Positions 18,390-27,435 of a DNA stretch of 64,000 nt are shown piece after piece. The stretch is from Nannocystis sp. (GTDB lineage Bacteria > Myxococcota_A > Polyangia > Nannocystales > Nannocystaceae). The stretch covers positions 124,001-188,000 of the forward strand of contig JADJRG010000028.1 in assembly GCA_016712315.1 (NCBI GenBank), written 5' to 3'. Below the pieces are notes generated by a model that was not told the origin of the DNA, ran no database searches, and saw nothing but the letters and a program-made list of their open reading frames with translations. Positions within the stretch are counted from its first letter, which is position 1, and the number at the start of each line of letters is the position of its first letter. The position numbers were made by a program, and so were the translations under genes.

Positions 18390-21290
18390 ATGCTCTACAA
18401 CACCAGCCAACTGCTCGCTATGTCGCTGCTCTCCGGGGTCGCGGCCGCAATCATCACCTGGGCCGCGCTGCGCAGCCACATGCTGCGGATGCTCACCCGC
18501 CAACGGACAGAGCTCGACGCGCGCCTCGCCTGGCGCGCCGTGGAGCACGAGAACGCGATGACGGCGACCCAAGAGGCGCTGCGCGTGGCGCACGAGGGCA
18601 AGCGGGAGGCGGAGCAGCGGCTGCTCCAAGGGAAGGCGGAGCTGGCGATGCGGAGCGGCCAGAGCGACGACATGATCGCCGGCCTGCACCGCAACCTGCG
18701 CTCGTACCAAGACAAGGTGCGTGAGCTGCAAGAGCGCCTCGAGATGGCGGAGTCTCGGGCGAGCAGCGAGTCGGAGGGGCGCGGCCGCAGCGAGCGCACC
18801 CTCGCAGGGGCTGAGGAGAAGATCCGCGAGCTCGAGGCGCGGGTGGCGTCGCTGATCGCCGCGCAGCGCGGGCCCGATCGCGAGACGATCACGTCGATGG
18901 AGCAGCGCCTGCGCGCCGCGCTCGAGGCGAACCGCGAGCTGGAGGTGCGCCTGAAGACGGCGCAGGCGGGGACGAGCGAGCGGGCCGCGCTGGAGCGGCG
19001 GCTGGTCGAGGCGCAAGAGCGGGCGCGATCCGCCGAGGGCGAGCTGACGGCGCTGAACAACGAGCTGTCGCGGCTGCGCGTGGCGAACCAAGCGAAGGTG
19101 GCGATCCTCGAGGGAAGGATCCGCGACCACGAGAAGGAGATCGAGTTCGCGGAGGCGAGGATCGACGCGGTGGCGGCCGAGGCGGCGCAGAGCCAGGCGA
19201 TGATCGTGAACGGGCTCGAGCGCGACTTGGCGGAGATGCGGCGGCTGGTGACGATGATGCAGCGAGGGATCGACGAGCGCGACGGCGCGGTCGAGTCGCT
19301 GCAGGTGGAGAACGGGGCGCTGCGCGAGCGCTTGGCCGACGATAACGCGGAGAGGGTGGCGGCCGAGGCGTTGGCGCAGGAGCTGCGAGGGGTGAGGGCG
19401 ACGCTGGCGGCGCGTGAGCTGGAGGTGGCGGCGCGTGACGCGGAGGCGACGCGGCAGAACGGGCTGGCGGCGCAGCAGACGGACAGGATCGTGGCGCTGG
19501 AGGAGGAGCTGCGCGCGGCGGAGGCGGCGCTGGCGGCGGAGCTGCGCTCGGCAGAGGCGGCGCTGCGCTCGCGCGAGGAGGCGCTGGGCGAGTCAGAGGC
19601 GGCGGTGGCGCGGCTGAGCGTGGTGGCGGAGGCGCAAGGCGCGAGGATCGAGGCGCTGGACGCGGCGCTGCGCGCGAGCCAGGCCGCGGCGGCCGAGCGG
19701 GAGGCGGCGACGCGAGCGCTGGAGGAGGAGCTGCGAGGCGCGCGCGCGGCCTTGGCGGCGGCGGAGGACGCGTTGTCGGAGTCGGGGGTCGGCCAGGGCG
19801 TGGCGACGGCGACGCAGGTGGCGGCGCTCGAGGAGGGGTTGGCGGCGGCGTCGGCCGAGGCGGCGCAGGCGAAGGCGCTGGCGGCGGCGGCGCATGGGCT
19901 GGAGAACGACCTGCGCGGGGCGCTGCGCTCGCTTCGTGAGAGCGAGGAGGAGATCGCGCGCCTGGACGCGGCGCTGGCCGCGGCGCAGGGGCCAGGCTCC
20001 GGCGGCGGCGACGAGGCGGAGCTCGCGCGCTTGATGATGGAGCTGCGGCAACGCGATCGTGAGGTGGCGAGGCTGGGCGCGGAGCTGGACGAGGCGCGGG
20101 CCGAGATGTTGACGGCGCAGGCGCTCGGCGAGGGGGCGACGCGCGTGGACCCGGCGTTGGTGGCGCGGAACATGTCTCTTGAAGAAGAAGTTGCTGGCCT
20201 GAAAGACATGTTGTCAGCGCTGGCGGAGCGCGAGCGCGGCGAGGTCGAGGCGCTGGCGGAGGCGCTGGCGGAGCGTGAGCGCGGCGAGGTCGAGGCGCGG
20301 GCGCTGGCGGCGGCGCTGGCGGAGCGTGAGCGAGGCGAGGTCGAGGCGCGGGCGGAGGCGCTGGCGGAGGCGCTGGCGGAGCGTGAGCGAGGCGAGGTCG
20401 AGGCGCGGGCGCGGGCGGAGGCGTTGGCGGCGGCGCTGGCGGAGCGCGAGCAGGCGGCGGCGGAGACGCGCGCGGCGCATGAGCGGGCGTCGTCGGAGGC
20501 GAACGCGGCGCTGCGGCGGGAGCTGGCGGAGCAGCGCGCGGCGCAGCAGGCGAAGCTGGTGGAGATGAAGGATGAGCTGTGGGAGCTGCGACACCGGCTG
20601 CGGGCGACCGAGGAGCGGCTCGAGCAGTCGGGCATCATGGCGCAGGAGCAGATCTCGGCGCATGACGAGGAGCTGACGGCGTGGCAGACGCGGATCCACG
20701 AGTCGGCGAGGCTGCTCGCGGAGGCGGAGGGGCAGCGCTCGGCGCAGGCGCAGGAGATCGCGGCCCTGGAGGGGCAGCGCTCGGCGCAGGCGCGGGTGAT
20801 CGCGGCGTTGGAGGCGCGGCTGGCTGCGGCGGAGTCGGCCGGGGGCGCCGCGTCGGCGGAGGCGGGCGCGCAGGCGACGGCCGAGGAGCAGGCGGAGCCT
20901 GAGCGGTTGGCCCGAGAGCTGGCGGCGACGGCGGCCGCGAAGGCGCAGCTCGAAGACGAGGTGGCGGCGTTGAAGGCGACGCTCGCGGCGGCGCAGGGGA
21001 CGATCGAGCGATCCGAGCGGCGCCTCCAGGCGGTGACGCTGATGGGGGAGCCGGACTTCGACCCGCAGAGCCCCGACGACCTGAAGTGCATCTCGGGGAT
21101 CGGCCCGGTGATCGAGCGGAGGCTGCGTGAGGCGGGGATCGTGACCTACCGCCAGCTCGCGATCCTCGACGACGCGGCGATCGAGGCGCTGGACGGGCCG
21201 ATGGCGGCGCTGCGGAGCAAGCTGCGCCGTGAGGACTGGGTGGAGCAGGCGAAGAAGTTCCACGTGGCGAAGTACGGGGAGGCGCTGTAA
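18390..21290 (+). CDS. Membrane-anchored coiled-coil protein with C-terminal helix-hairpin-helix domain
   Basis: This 966-residue protein has one N-terminal membrane helix (about 8-27), then some 850 residues of almost unbroken Ala/Glu/Arg-rich coiled coil, and a C-terminal helix-hairpin-helix module at about 893-955 (DLKCISGIGPVIERRLREAG, then LAILDDAAIEAL). The last module is of the kind found in small DNA-binding HHH proteins and at the end of some bacterial cell-envelope coiled-coil proteins; in that setting it may bind DNA or protein. The layout suggests an inner-membrane anchor that reaches into the cytoplasm, perhaps an SMC-like tether or chromosome or polar organiser. That is inference. 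Near residues 610-690 the same heptad block is repeated four times. Confidence 0.75.
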   Translation: MLYNTSQLLAMSLLSGVAAAIITWAALRSHMLRMLTRQRTELDARLAWRAVEHENAMTATQEALRVAHEGKREAEQRLLQGKAELAMRSGQSDDMIAGLHRNLRSYQDKVRELQERLEMAESRASSESEGRGRSERTLAGAEEKIRELEARVASLIAAQRGPDRETITSMEQRLRAALEANRELEVRLKTAQAGTSERAALERRLVEAQERARSAEGELTALNNELSRLRVANQAKVAILEGRIRDHEKEIEFAEARIDAVAAEAAQSQAMIVNGLERDLAEMRRLVTMMQRGIDERDGAVESLQVENGALRERLADDNAERVAAEALAQELRGVRATLAARELEVAARDAEATRQNGLAAQQTDRIVALEEELRAAEAALAAELRSAEAALRSREEALGESEAAVARLSVVAEAQGARIEALDAALRASQAAAAEREAATRALEEELRGARAALAAAEDALSESGVGQGVATATQVAALEEGLAAASAEAAQAKALAAAAHGLENDLRGALRSLRESEEEIARLDAALAAAQGPGSGGGDEAELARLMMELRQRDREVARLGAELDEARAEMLTAQALGEGATRVDPALVARNMSLEEEVAGLKDMLSALAERERGEVEALAEALAERERGEVEARALAAALAERERGEVEARAEALAEALAERERGEVEARARAEALAAALAEREQAAAETRAAHERASSEANAALRRELAEQRAAQQAKLVEMKDELWELRHRLRATEERLEQSGIMAQEQISAHDEELTAWQTRIHESARLLAEAEGQRSAQAQEIAALEGQRSAQARVIAALEARLAAAESAGGAASAEAGAQATAEEQAEPERLARELAATAAAKAQLEDEVAALKATLAAAQGTIERSERRLQAVTLMGEPDFDPQSPDDLKCISGIGPVIERRLREAGIVTYRQLAILDDAAIEALDGPMAALRSKLRREDWVEQAKKFHVAKYGEAL
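20218..20456 (+). repeat. Imperfect coding repeat ALAERERGEVEA, four copies
   Basis: Within the coiled-coil gene, blocks of about 42-66 bp coding AxLAERERGEVEA occur four times, followed by a degenerate fifth (LAEREQAAAETRA). Unit lengths differ by multiples of 3, consistent with recent in-frame duplication. Confidence 0.85.
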
Positions 21291-21355
21291 GGGGCGGCCT
21301 CGTGCGGCGTGACCCGGGTTGGCTGGCGCGGGTGCGCCGTGCTAGGAGCGTGGCG

Positions 21356-21982
21356 ATGTCGCCTTCGAACCCGCCGCCCCAGGCGCTCGGCCAAGCGCCG
21401 CTCGAGCCCGCGATCGAGGCGCAGCTCGCGGCGCTGGTGGCGTCGAACCCGGGGCAGGGGTCGATCGAGGAGTATCGGGCGATCTGGTCGGTGATCGCGG
21501 CGCGGTGCCCCTGCGATCTGTTGGTGTTCGGGGTGGGGCGCGACTCCGCGCTGTGGCTGGCGGCGAACGCCGGCGGTCGGACGGTGTTCATCGAGCACGA
21601 GGCGGAGTGGATCGCGGAGACGCGGCGACGGCTGCCGACGGCGACGATCGCCGCGGTGCGTTACACGACGCGCGCGCGTTGGTGGCGCTGGTACCTGCTG
21701 CGGCCGGCGCGGCTGTGGCTGCGTGATCTGCCGCCCGAGGTCGCCGAGCGGCGCTGGCAGGTGATCTTCGTCGACTCGCCGCAGGGCTATCGGCCGTCGA
21801 CGCCGGGGCGGATGATGAGCATCTTCAGCGCGGCGCGGCTGGCGGCGCCTGGTGCGGACGTGCTGGTCCATGACACCGATCGCACGATCGAGCGGCGCTA
21901 TGGCGATCGCTTCTTCGGGGAAGAGAATTTGATCGGCGCGGCGCGGACGCTGCGTTGCTACCGGATCCCGCAGGCGCGGTGA
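21356..21982 (+). CDS. DUF579/GXM-like protein (putative polysaccharide-type methyltransferase)
   Basis: This is a 208-residue protein. The order of motifs matches plant DUF579 proteins, the glucuronoxylan 4-O-methyltransferase/IRX15 family: CDLLVFGVGRDSALWLAA, GGRTVFIEHEAEWI, then VIFVDSPQGY, TPGRMMSIFSAARLA and DVLVHDTDRTIERRY, followed by FFGEENLI. In GXM enzymes this is a Rossmann-like SAM methyltransferase fold acting on uronic acid in xylan. In a bacterium the acceptor could be a uronate-containing exopolysaccharide; this is inference. I prefer ATG 21356 over GTG 21302 because a TAGGAG box is 8 nt upstream and the extension is Arg-rich. It lies 65 bp after the coiled-coil gene. Confidence 0.7.
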   Translation: MSPSNPPPQALGQAPLEPAIEAQLAALVASNPGQGSIEEYRAIWSVIAARCPCDLLVFGVGRDSALWLAANAGGRTVFIEHEAEWIAETRRRLPTATIAAVRYTTRARWWRWYLLRPARLWLRDLPPEVAERRWQVIFVDSPQGYRPSTPGRMMSIFSAARLAAPGADVLVHDTDRTIERRYGDRFFGEENLIGAARTLRCYRIPQAR

Positions 21983-22010
21983 GGCGAGCGTTGCGGTAAG
22001 GTCGCGCTCT

Positions 22011-22685
22011 ATGCTGACCGTGCACCACCTCGAGCGCTCGCGATCGCACCGGATCCTCTGGCTGCTGGAGGAGCTGGCGATCGAGTACAAGCTCGAGATC
22101 TATCAACGTGACCCAAAGACCATGCGAGCGCCGCCGTCGCTGCGGGCGCTGCACCCGCTGGGCAAGGCGCCGCTGGTGACGGTGGACGGGCTGGTGCTGG
22201 CGGAGTCCGGGGCGATCCTCGAGCACCTGGTCGAGAGGTTCGGGGAGGGGCGGCTGCGGCCGGCGGCGGGCTCGCCCGAGGCGGTGCAGTACCGCTATTG
22301 GCTGCACTACGCGGAGGGATCGTTGATGCCGCCGCTGCTGGTGCGGCTGATCACGGAGACGCTGAAGAAGGCGCCGGCGCCGTTCTTCATCCGGCCGCTG
22401 GTGCGGGCGATCGCGGGCAAGATCGACGCGGGCTTCACGTCGGCGGAGCTGGCCGCGCACTCGGGGTTCATCGAGGAGGCGCTGGCGAAGCAGCCGTGGT
22501 TCGCGGGCGCGGCGTTCTCGGCGGCGGACGTGCAGATGAGTTATCCGGTGATGGCGCTGGTGGAGGGCGGGCGCGGCGGCGGCGCGGCGATGCCGAACGC
22601 TTCGGCGTGGTTGGCGCGGATCAAGGCGCGGCCGGCGTACCAGGCGGCGGAGCTGCGGGGCGGGCCGAACGGGTCGCCAGGCTAG
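22011..22685 (+). CDS. Glutathione S-transferase family protein
   Basis: This 224-residue protein is a GST. The N-terminal thioredoxin-like domain (1-80) has HHLERSRSHRILWLLEEL, then NPLGKAPLV-like HPLGKAPLVTVDG and the glutathione gamma-Glu site LAESGAILEHL. The helical C-terminal domain spans 90-220 and includes the N-capping segment FSAADVQMSY. It probably conjugates or reduces electrophiles with glutathione. The catalytic residue would be a Ser in the SRSHR stretch, as in bacterial fungal-type or theta-like classes. Its TAG stop overlaps the stop of the convergent 1552-residue gene (shared CTAG). Confidence 0.9.
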   Translation: MLTVHHLERSRSHRILWLLEELAIEYKLEIYQRDPKTMRAPPSLRALHPLGKAPLVTVDGLVLAESGAILEHLVERFGEGRLRPAAGSPEAVQYRYWLHYAEGSLMPPLLVRLITETLKKAPAPFFIRPLVRAIAGKIDAGFTSAELAAHSGFIEEALAKQPWFAGAAFSAADVQMSYPVMALVEGGRGGGAAMPNASAWLARIKARPAYQAAELRGGPNGSPG

Positions 22686-25600
22686 GCAGGCGCGGCCTCC
22701 CCGGGAGGGGGCGGGTGGTGTCGGTCGAGGTGGTGGCGCAGCCAGAACAGGCGGGCCTTGTCGGCGAGATCGGGCTCGTCGTCGGGGTCCGGGGGCTGAG
22801 CGAGGTGCTCGCGGAGGCGCTGGAGATCGGCCTCGGTGGCCCGGTGCAGGGCTGCGAGGGCGAGGGCGACGTGCTCGGGGCCGTCGAGTTGGTTGTAGAG
22901 GTGGAGCCAGAGGGCGTCGCCGCCAGCGGCGAGGGCGGCCGCGCAGGCGAGCGGGATCAGCGGCTCGGGGAGCTCGTCGAGGACGCGGAGATCGGGGCGC
23001 TCGCGCAGCCACGCGGCGAGCAATTGGCGGAGCTCGTCGTGATCGGCGCGGGCGGCGAGCTCGGTGAGGAGGAGCTCGGGGAGGAGTGAGGCGCGGGCGA
23101 GCAGGGCGCGGAGGAGGTGAGGGCGGGCGTCCGGGAGGCGCCAGAGGGCGAGCACGTGGGCGGCGCAGAGGCGGCGGGAGGTGCTGTCGATGGCGGCGAG
23201 GATCATGCCGGCGGCCTCGGTGAGCTGGGCGGCGGCGGGGGCGGCGAGCAGGCGCTCGAGGAGGTCGTCGCGGGCGTCGTCGTCGGCGAGGGCGAGCAGG
23301 AGGGCGAGCGCGCGCCGCGGGGTGAGCTCGGCGGGGCGCTGGGGGCTGTGCTGGGGAGGTGTCTCTTGGGTCAGGTCGTCGTCGGCGGGATCGAAGGGGC
23401 GGCGGCCGGCGAGCGCGTCGCGCCAGAGCTCGAGGGCGGGCAGGGCGAGGAGCGGGTCGATGGCGAGGCGGTGGGAGCGGGTGAGCAGGTCGACGGCGGC
23501 GGGGCCGGGGAGGCGGCCGGCGAGGGCGCTCGCGACGGCGTCGGCGATCGTCGCGAGGGCGCCTTCGAGGCGAGGCGGGCGCAGGCCGAGGTAGGCGCAC
23601 CAACGGGCTGCGGCGGCGGCCTGCGGGCCTTGTGCGGGGTCGGCGGCGATCTCGAGCAGGCGGGCGCGCCAGGCGGTCGGTTGGCGGCGGTGGAAGGCGA
23701 GCTCCCAGCTCCCAGGCTTCCACGCGCTGGCTGGGCAGCGCGGGTCGCTGAGGGGGGCGAGGACGGGGGCGAGCTGGGGATCGAGGGTGCGTTCGGCGAG
23801 CAGCTCGAAGGGCGACGCGTCTGGCTGCGGGGGGGCGACGGCGCTGGCGCTGGGGCCGTGGCTCCGGTGCCAGGCGGCAAAGAGCTCGGGCTCGCGCGTG
23901 AGCTGCGGGTGACGGGCGGCGATCCGGCGGAGGTCGCGGAGCAGCGGGGCGTTGGCCTTGCGCGCGGCAGGGTCAGCGGCGGGGGAGAGCTCGGCGGGGC
24001 GGAGCTGGGCGAGCCAGCCGGTGGACGGGCTGAGGCCGAGGAGCGCGCGGGGGCGCTCGCTTTGGCGGCCGCTGTGCTCGGGCGCGACGGCGCGCGAGGG
24101 GGTGGCGAGGGGGTGGCGGGCGGCGATCGCGAGGGCGAGCCGGAGGACGCTCTCGGGGGCGTTGGCGGCGTGGAGGCGGTCGAGGATGAGGTGCGGGGCG
24201 GGGGCGCGGGCGTAGGCGGCGATGAGGCGGCTGTGTCGGCGCGCGAGGGCGCCGCCTAGGCAGTCGCGGCAATCCGGCTCGTCGTCGACGAAGCGGGCGC
24301 CGAGGGCGGCGATCTGGGCGAGGGCGGCGAGCTGCTCAGGGAAGGGGAGCTGATCGAGGTGGTCGTCGAGGTAGAAGATGTGGTGGGTGACGCCGTGGTC
24401 GTCGCGATCGCCGCGGTGCAGCAGGCGCGCGGCGGCCTTCAGCCAGGCGCGGGCGATCGCGGCGGAGGGAGGGAGCAGGCGGACGGCGCTGACGAGCGCG
24501 GAGGCGCGCTGGTAGCAGGGCGGGCGGCCGGCGGCGTCGGTGAGGGCGGCGAGGAGCTGCGCTTCGCTGTGCAGGGGTGGACCGAGGGGGCGGCTCCACC
24601 AGGGCGGTGTGCGGGGCGGCAGCGGCAGGCCGAGGCGCTGGCAGCGGGCTTGGAGGTCGGCGCCGGCGGTGATCGCGGCGGCGCGGGGCGGGTGATCGGC
24701 GCCGTCGTCGTACCAGAAGCCGCCGTGCAGGCTGGTCGGTTCGCCTTCGAGGGACCAGGCGAGGCCTGTCTCTTGGGATAGGTCCATGCAGAGCTGGTCG
24801 AAGGCGGCGGTGATCTGCTCGCGATCGTCGCCGCTGTGGGCGATGTAGAGGCGGTAGCCGAGGAGGCGGGGGGGATCGTCGGCGACGGCGACGAGCTTGC
24901 GAGCGAGGATGGCGCCGTCAGGGGCGCGGAGGTAGAGGACGCGCTTGTTGGCGTCGAGGGCGTTGGCGACGGTGGAGGGGGCGTTGGAGCCGCCGTGGAT
25001 CGACAGGCAGGTGTCGAAGGGGATCCCCATGCGCAAGACCTCGAGGGGGTCGTCCTCGAGGGTGAGGTGGGCTTGGCGATCGCCTACGTGGATGAGGCGG
25101 CCGCGGGGGCGTAGCCAGGCCTCCACGTCGAAGCAGGGGGCGCTGGCGGCGATCCAGGCGAGGTTCTCGGGGGTGGCGCGGGCGCTGGGGCGGCCCGGGG
25201 CGGCGGCGGCGTGGCGGAGGAGCAGGCCGAGGTGCTGGTAGGAGCGCTCGAACGCGGGGTCGCGGGGTTTGCGCTCGAAGTTGAGGAAGAAGCGGAGGGC
25301 GTCGCGCCAGGCGGGGGTGAGGGTGGCGGGCAGGGTGACGCCGTAGGCGGCCCGGACGAGCTCGGCGAGGAGCTGATCGAGGTGGTCGCGATAGGCGCGG
25401 GCGAGGAATTCGTCGGCGCGTTCGTGGAGGCGGCGGCGGGTCCAGGCGGGATCGGGGCGCTGGGCGGCGCGCTGGTGGAGGCGGAGCAGGCGCTGGGTCT
25501 GAGCTGGGGTGGGATCGGGGAGGGCGCTGAGGTGGGCGATCTGGGCGGCGGCCGCGGCGTTGTGGTCGAAGTCGCGGCGGAGGTTGTGGGAGAGGTGCGG

Positions 25601-27340
25601 GGCCCCGCCGAGCAGCTCGCTGAGGTGACAAAAACGATCGAGCAGGGGGTCGTCGGCGAGCCAGGCGGCGAAGTCGGGGAAGAGGGCGCGGCCGCGGCCA
25701 GCGAGGGGCTCATGCAGGCGTTGGAGGAGGGCGCGGGCGCGATCCGGGAGGCGCTGGACGAGGCCGAGGCTGAGGTCGAGGATCGCGAGCTCGCGGGCGA
25801 CCGTGGCGGCGGTGGCGCCGCGGGTCTGGCCTTGGAGCAGGCAGTGGGCGAGCAGGCCGAGCTCGTGGTGGCGGCCGGTGGGTAGGCGGGGGAGGTGGTC
25901 TTCGTCGATCTCGAGCGTGACGCCGAGGCGGCGGTAGTGCGGGGCGATCCGCAGCACCCAGCGCAGGGTGGCCGCGGCGTCCGGGCCGGGCTTGATGGCG
26001 AGCAGGAGGTCGCGTTGACCGCAGGCGAGCAGGAGATCGAGCTCGGCGGGGCGAAGGCCGAGGGCGAGGGCGCGGCGCAGGGCGCGGAGGGTGCGCTCAT
26101 CGAGCTCGGCGGGGCTCGGTCTGGCGGTCGGGGCCTGGCTCGTCGTCGGCGAGGGGGCGGCGCGGCGCAGCAGCCAGAGGGCGTCGCTGAGGGCCAGCGC
26201 GGCGGGTCGCGGATCGTCGCCGTCGATCCGCGGGCCGACGAGGTGGTCGCGGTGGCGATCCCACGCGGCGGTCAGCTCAGCGACGTCTTGAGCGTGCCAC
26301 GGCGGCAGGTGCGGGGGGCGCGTCGAGGTGTCGGCGCGGGCGGCCGCGGGCGGCGCGACGAGGGCGAGCTGGGGGAGGAGGCGGTCGAGCTGGGCGAGGC
26401 TGGCGCGGTCGTGCGGGCGGTGGAGGGCGGCGGCGGCGAGCTGTCCGTATGTGCAGATCAGGGCGGCGAGGCGGCGGCGAAGGTCGCTCTTGGTGGCGGT
26501 CGGGGCGCCGGCTGGGAGGGCGGGTAGAGGGTGATCGAGGGCGGGGCGCGCGAGCTCTCGCTCCGGCGGCGGCGCGGGCCAGGTGAGGGCGGCGCTGGCG
26601 GCCCGCCAGATCACGAGCTCTTGGGCGCTGCTGCGCTTGTTGGTGAGCGCGAGCAGGCCGGCGGCGAGCTCGTCGAGGGCGTGATCGAGGCCGGGATCGA
26701 GGGCGCGTGGGCTGCGGCCGGCGACGCGGGCGGCGAGCGCCGTGATCCGCTCGAGGCCGCGGCGGCGGGCGAGCGAGGCGGCGCCCTGTGAGCGGAGGTG
26801 GAGATCGAGGGTGAGGGCGGCCGCGGGATCGCCATGGACGGCGGCGAGGAGCTGATAGAAGGGGCGCAGCCAGGGGGCGCGGCTGTGGAGGCGGGCGAGG
26901 GCCGCGGGATCGTGGTCGGACGCGCTCGGCCAGGCGAGGGGATCGTCGGCGGCGGCGCTGAGGCGCTCGAGCGCGGCCTGGCGCTGGCTCAGCCACTCAG
27001 GCGGACGGAGCAGGGCGCGGCGCGATGAGCGGGGCGGAGCGCGCAGCAGGGCGCGGAGCGGCGGCGCGGCGGCGAGGATCCGGAGATCGCGGGCGGCCTG
27101 GCCGAGGAAGAGGGGGGTGACGTGCTGGGGTTCACCGGCGAGGTCGACGGCGGCGCGGAGGTCAGCGAGGCTGATCGCGCCGCGCTCGCTGAGAGCGTCG
27201 ACGAGGCGCGTTGGCTGGTGGACGCGGCGGATCTGGCAGAGGTAGGTGCCGCCCTCAAGGGTGAGCGGGGCGCCGCAGAGGCGATCGAGGCGGGCGACGA
27301 CGCGCCTGAGCTCGGTGATCGCGCCAGGTGAGAGGCTCAT
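22682..27340 (-). CDS. Large cytoplasmic alpha-helical protein, unknown function (1552 aa)
   Basis: I do not recognise this protein. It has no signal peptide or membrane helix, and is rich in Ala/Leu/Arg with repeated helical hairpins, especially in the last 500 residues, resembling HEAT/ARM-like solenoid sequence. One region stands out as conserved-looking and less biased: residues about 735-870, with LEVLRMGIPFDTCLSIHGGS, NALDANKRVLYLRAPDG, LGYRLYIAHSG and an invariant-looking Cys. An EPDCRDC Cys pair lies near residue 1030. The CLSxHGGS-NK-RAPDG arrangement looks like an enzymatic or nucleic-acid-handling core, but I cannot assign it. ATG 27340 is preferred; an upstream extension to 28006 would run through the divergent glycosyltransferase gene. 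It shares a CTAG stop with the GST gene. Confidence 0.7.
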   Translation of the reverse strand: MSLSPGAITELRRVVARLDRLCGAPLTLEGGTYLCQIRRVHQPTRLVDALSERGAISLADLRAAVDLAGEPQHVTPLFLGQAARDLRILAAAPPLRALLRAPPRSSRRALLRPPEWLSQRQAALERLSAAADDPLAWPSASDHDPAALARLHSRAPWLRPFYQLLAAVHGDPAAALTLDLHLRSQGAASLARRRGLERITALAARVAGRSPRALDPGLDHALDELAAGLLALTNKRSSAQELVIWRAASAALTWPAPPPERELARPALDHPLPALPAGAPTATKSDLRRRLAALICTYGQLAAAALHRPHDRASLAQLDRLLPQLALVAPPAAARADTSTRPPHLPPWHAQDVAELTAAWDRHRDHLVGPRIDGDDPRPAALALSDALWLLRRAAPSPTTSQAPTARPSPAELDERTLRALRRALALGLRPAELDLLLACGQRDLLLAIKPGPDAAATLRWVLRIAPHYRRLGVTLEIDEDHLPRLPTGRHHELGLLAHCLLQGQTRGATAATVARELAILDLSLGLVQRLPDRARALLQRLHEPLAGRGRALFPDFAAWLADDPLLDRFCHLSELLGGAPHLSHNLRRDFDHNAAAAAQIAHLSALPDPTPAQTQRLLRLHQRAAQRPDPAWTRRRLHERADEFLARAYRDHLDQLLAELVRAAYGVTLPATLTPAWRDALRFFLNFERKPRDPAFERSYQHLGLLLRHAAAAPGRPSARATPENLAWIAASAPCFDVEAWLRPRGRLIHVGDRQAHLTLEDDPLEVLRMGIPFDTCLSIHGGSNAPSTVANALDANKRVLYLRAPDGAILARKLVAVADDPPRLLGYRLYIAHSGDDREQITAAFDQLCMDLSQETGLAWSLEGEPTSLHGGFWYDDGADHPPRAAAITAGADLQARCQRLGLPLPPRTPPWWSRPLGPPLHSEAQLLAALTDAAGRPPCYQRASALVSAVRLLPPSAAIARAWLKAAARLLHRGDRDDHGVTHHIFYLDDHLDQLPFPEQLAALAQIAALGARFVDDEPDCRDCLGGALARRHSRLIAAYARAPAPHLILDRLHAANAPESVLRLALAIAARHPLATPSRAVAPEHSGRQSERPRALLGLSPSTGWLAQLRPAELSPAADPAARKANAPLLRDLRRIAARHPQLTREPELFAAWHRSHGPSASAVAPPQPDASPFELLAERTLDPQLAPVLAPLSDPRCPASAWKPGSWELAFHRRQPTAWRARLLEIAADPAQGPQAAAAARWCAYLGLRPPRLEGALATIADAVASALAGRLPGPAAVDLLTRSHRLAIDPLLALPALELWRDALAGRRPFDPADDDLTQETPPQHSPQRPAELTPRRALALLLALADDDARDDLLERLLAAPAAAQLTEAAGMILAAIDSTSRRLCAAHVLALWRLPDARPHLLRALLARASLLPELLLTELAARADHDELRQLLAAWLRERPDLRVLDELPEPLIPLACAAALAAGGDALWLHLYNQLDGPEHVALALAALHRATEADLQRLREHLAQPPDPDDEPDLADKARLFWLRHHLDRHHPPPPGEAAPA

Positions 27341-27421
27341 GGGAGCAGGGTAGCGGCAGCGGCGGGTCGGCAGAAGCGGGGCCGAGGCGAGGGCGATCGT
27401 GGGCGCGGGGGCGCCTCGGGG

Positions 27422-27427
27422 TACACT
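27422..27427 (+). promoter_or_regulatory. -10-like TACACT upstream of GT4 gene
   Basis: TACACT ends 9 nt before ATG 27436, so initiation would be at or within a few nucleotides of the start codon. It would drive the 27.4-31.9 kb gene run. Confidence 0.45.
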
Positions 27428-27435
27428 CGCGCGCG

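Noticed and set aside
20218..20456. Tandem DNA repeat as a mobile-element or satellite trace
   Set aside because: Fully explained by duplicated heptads in a coiled-coil gene.
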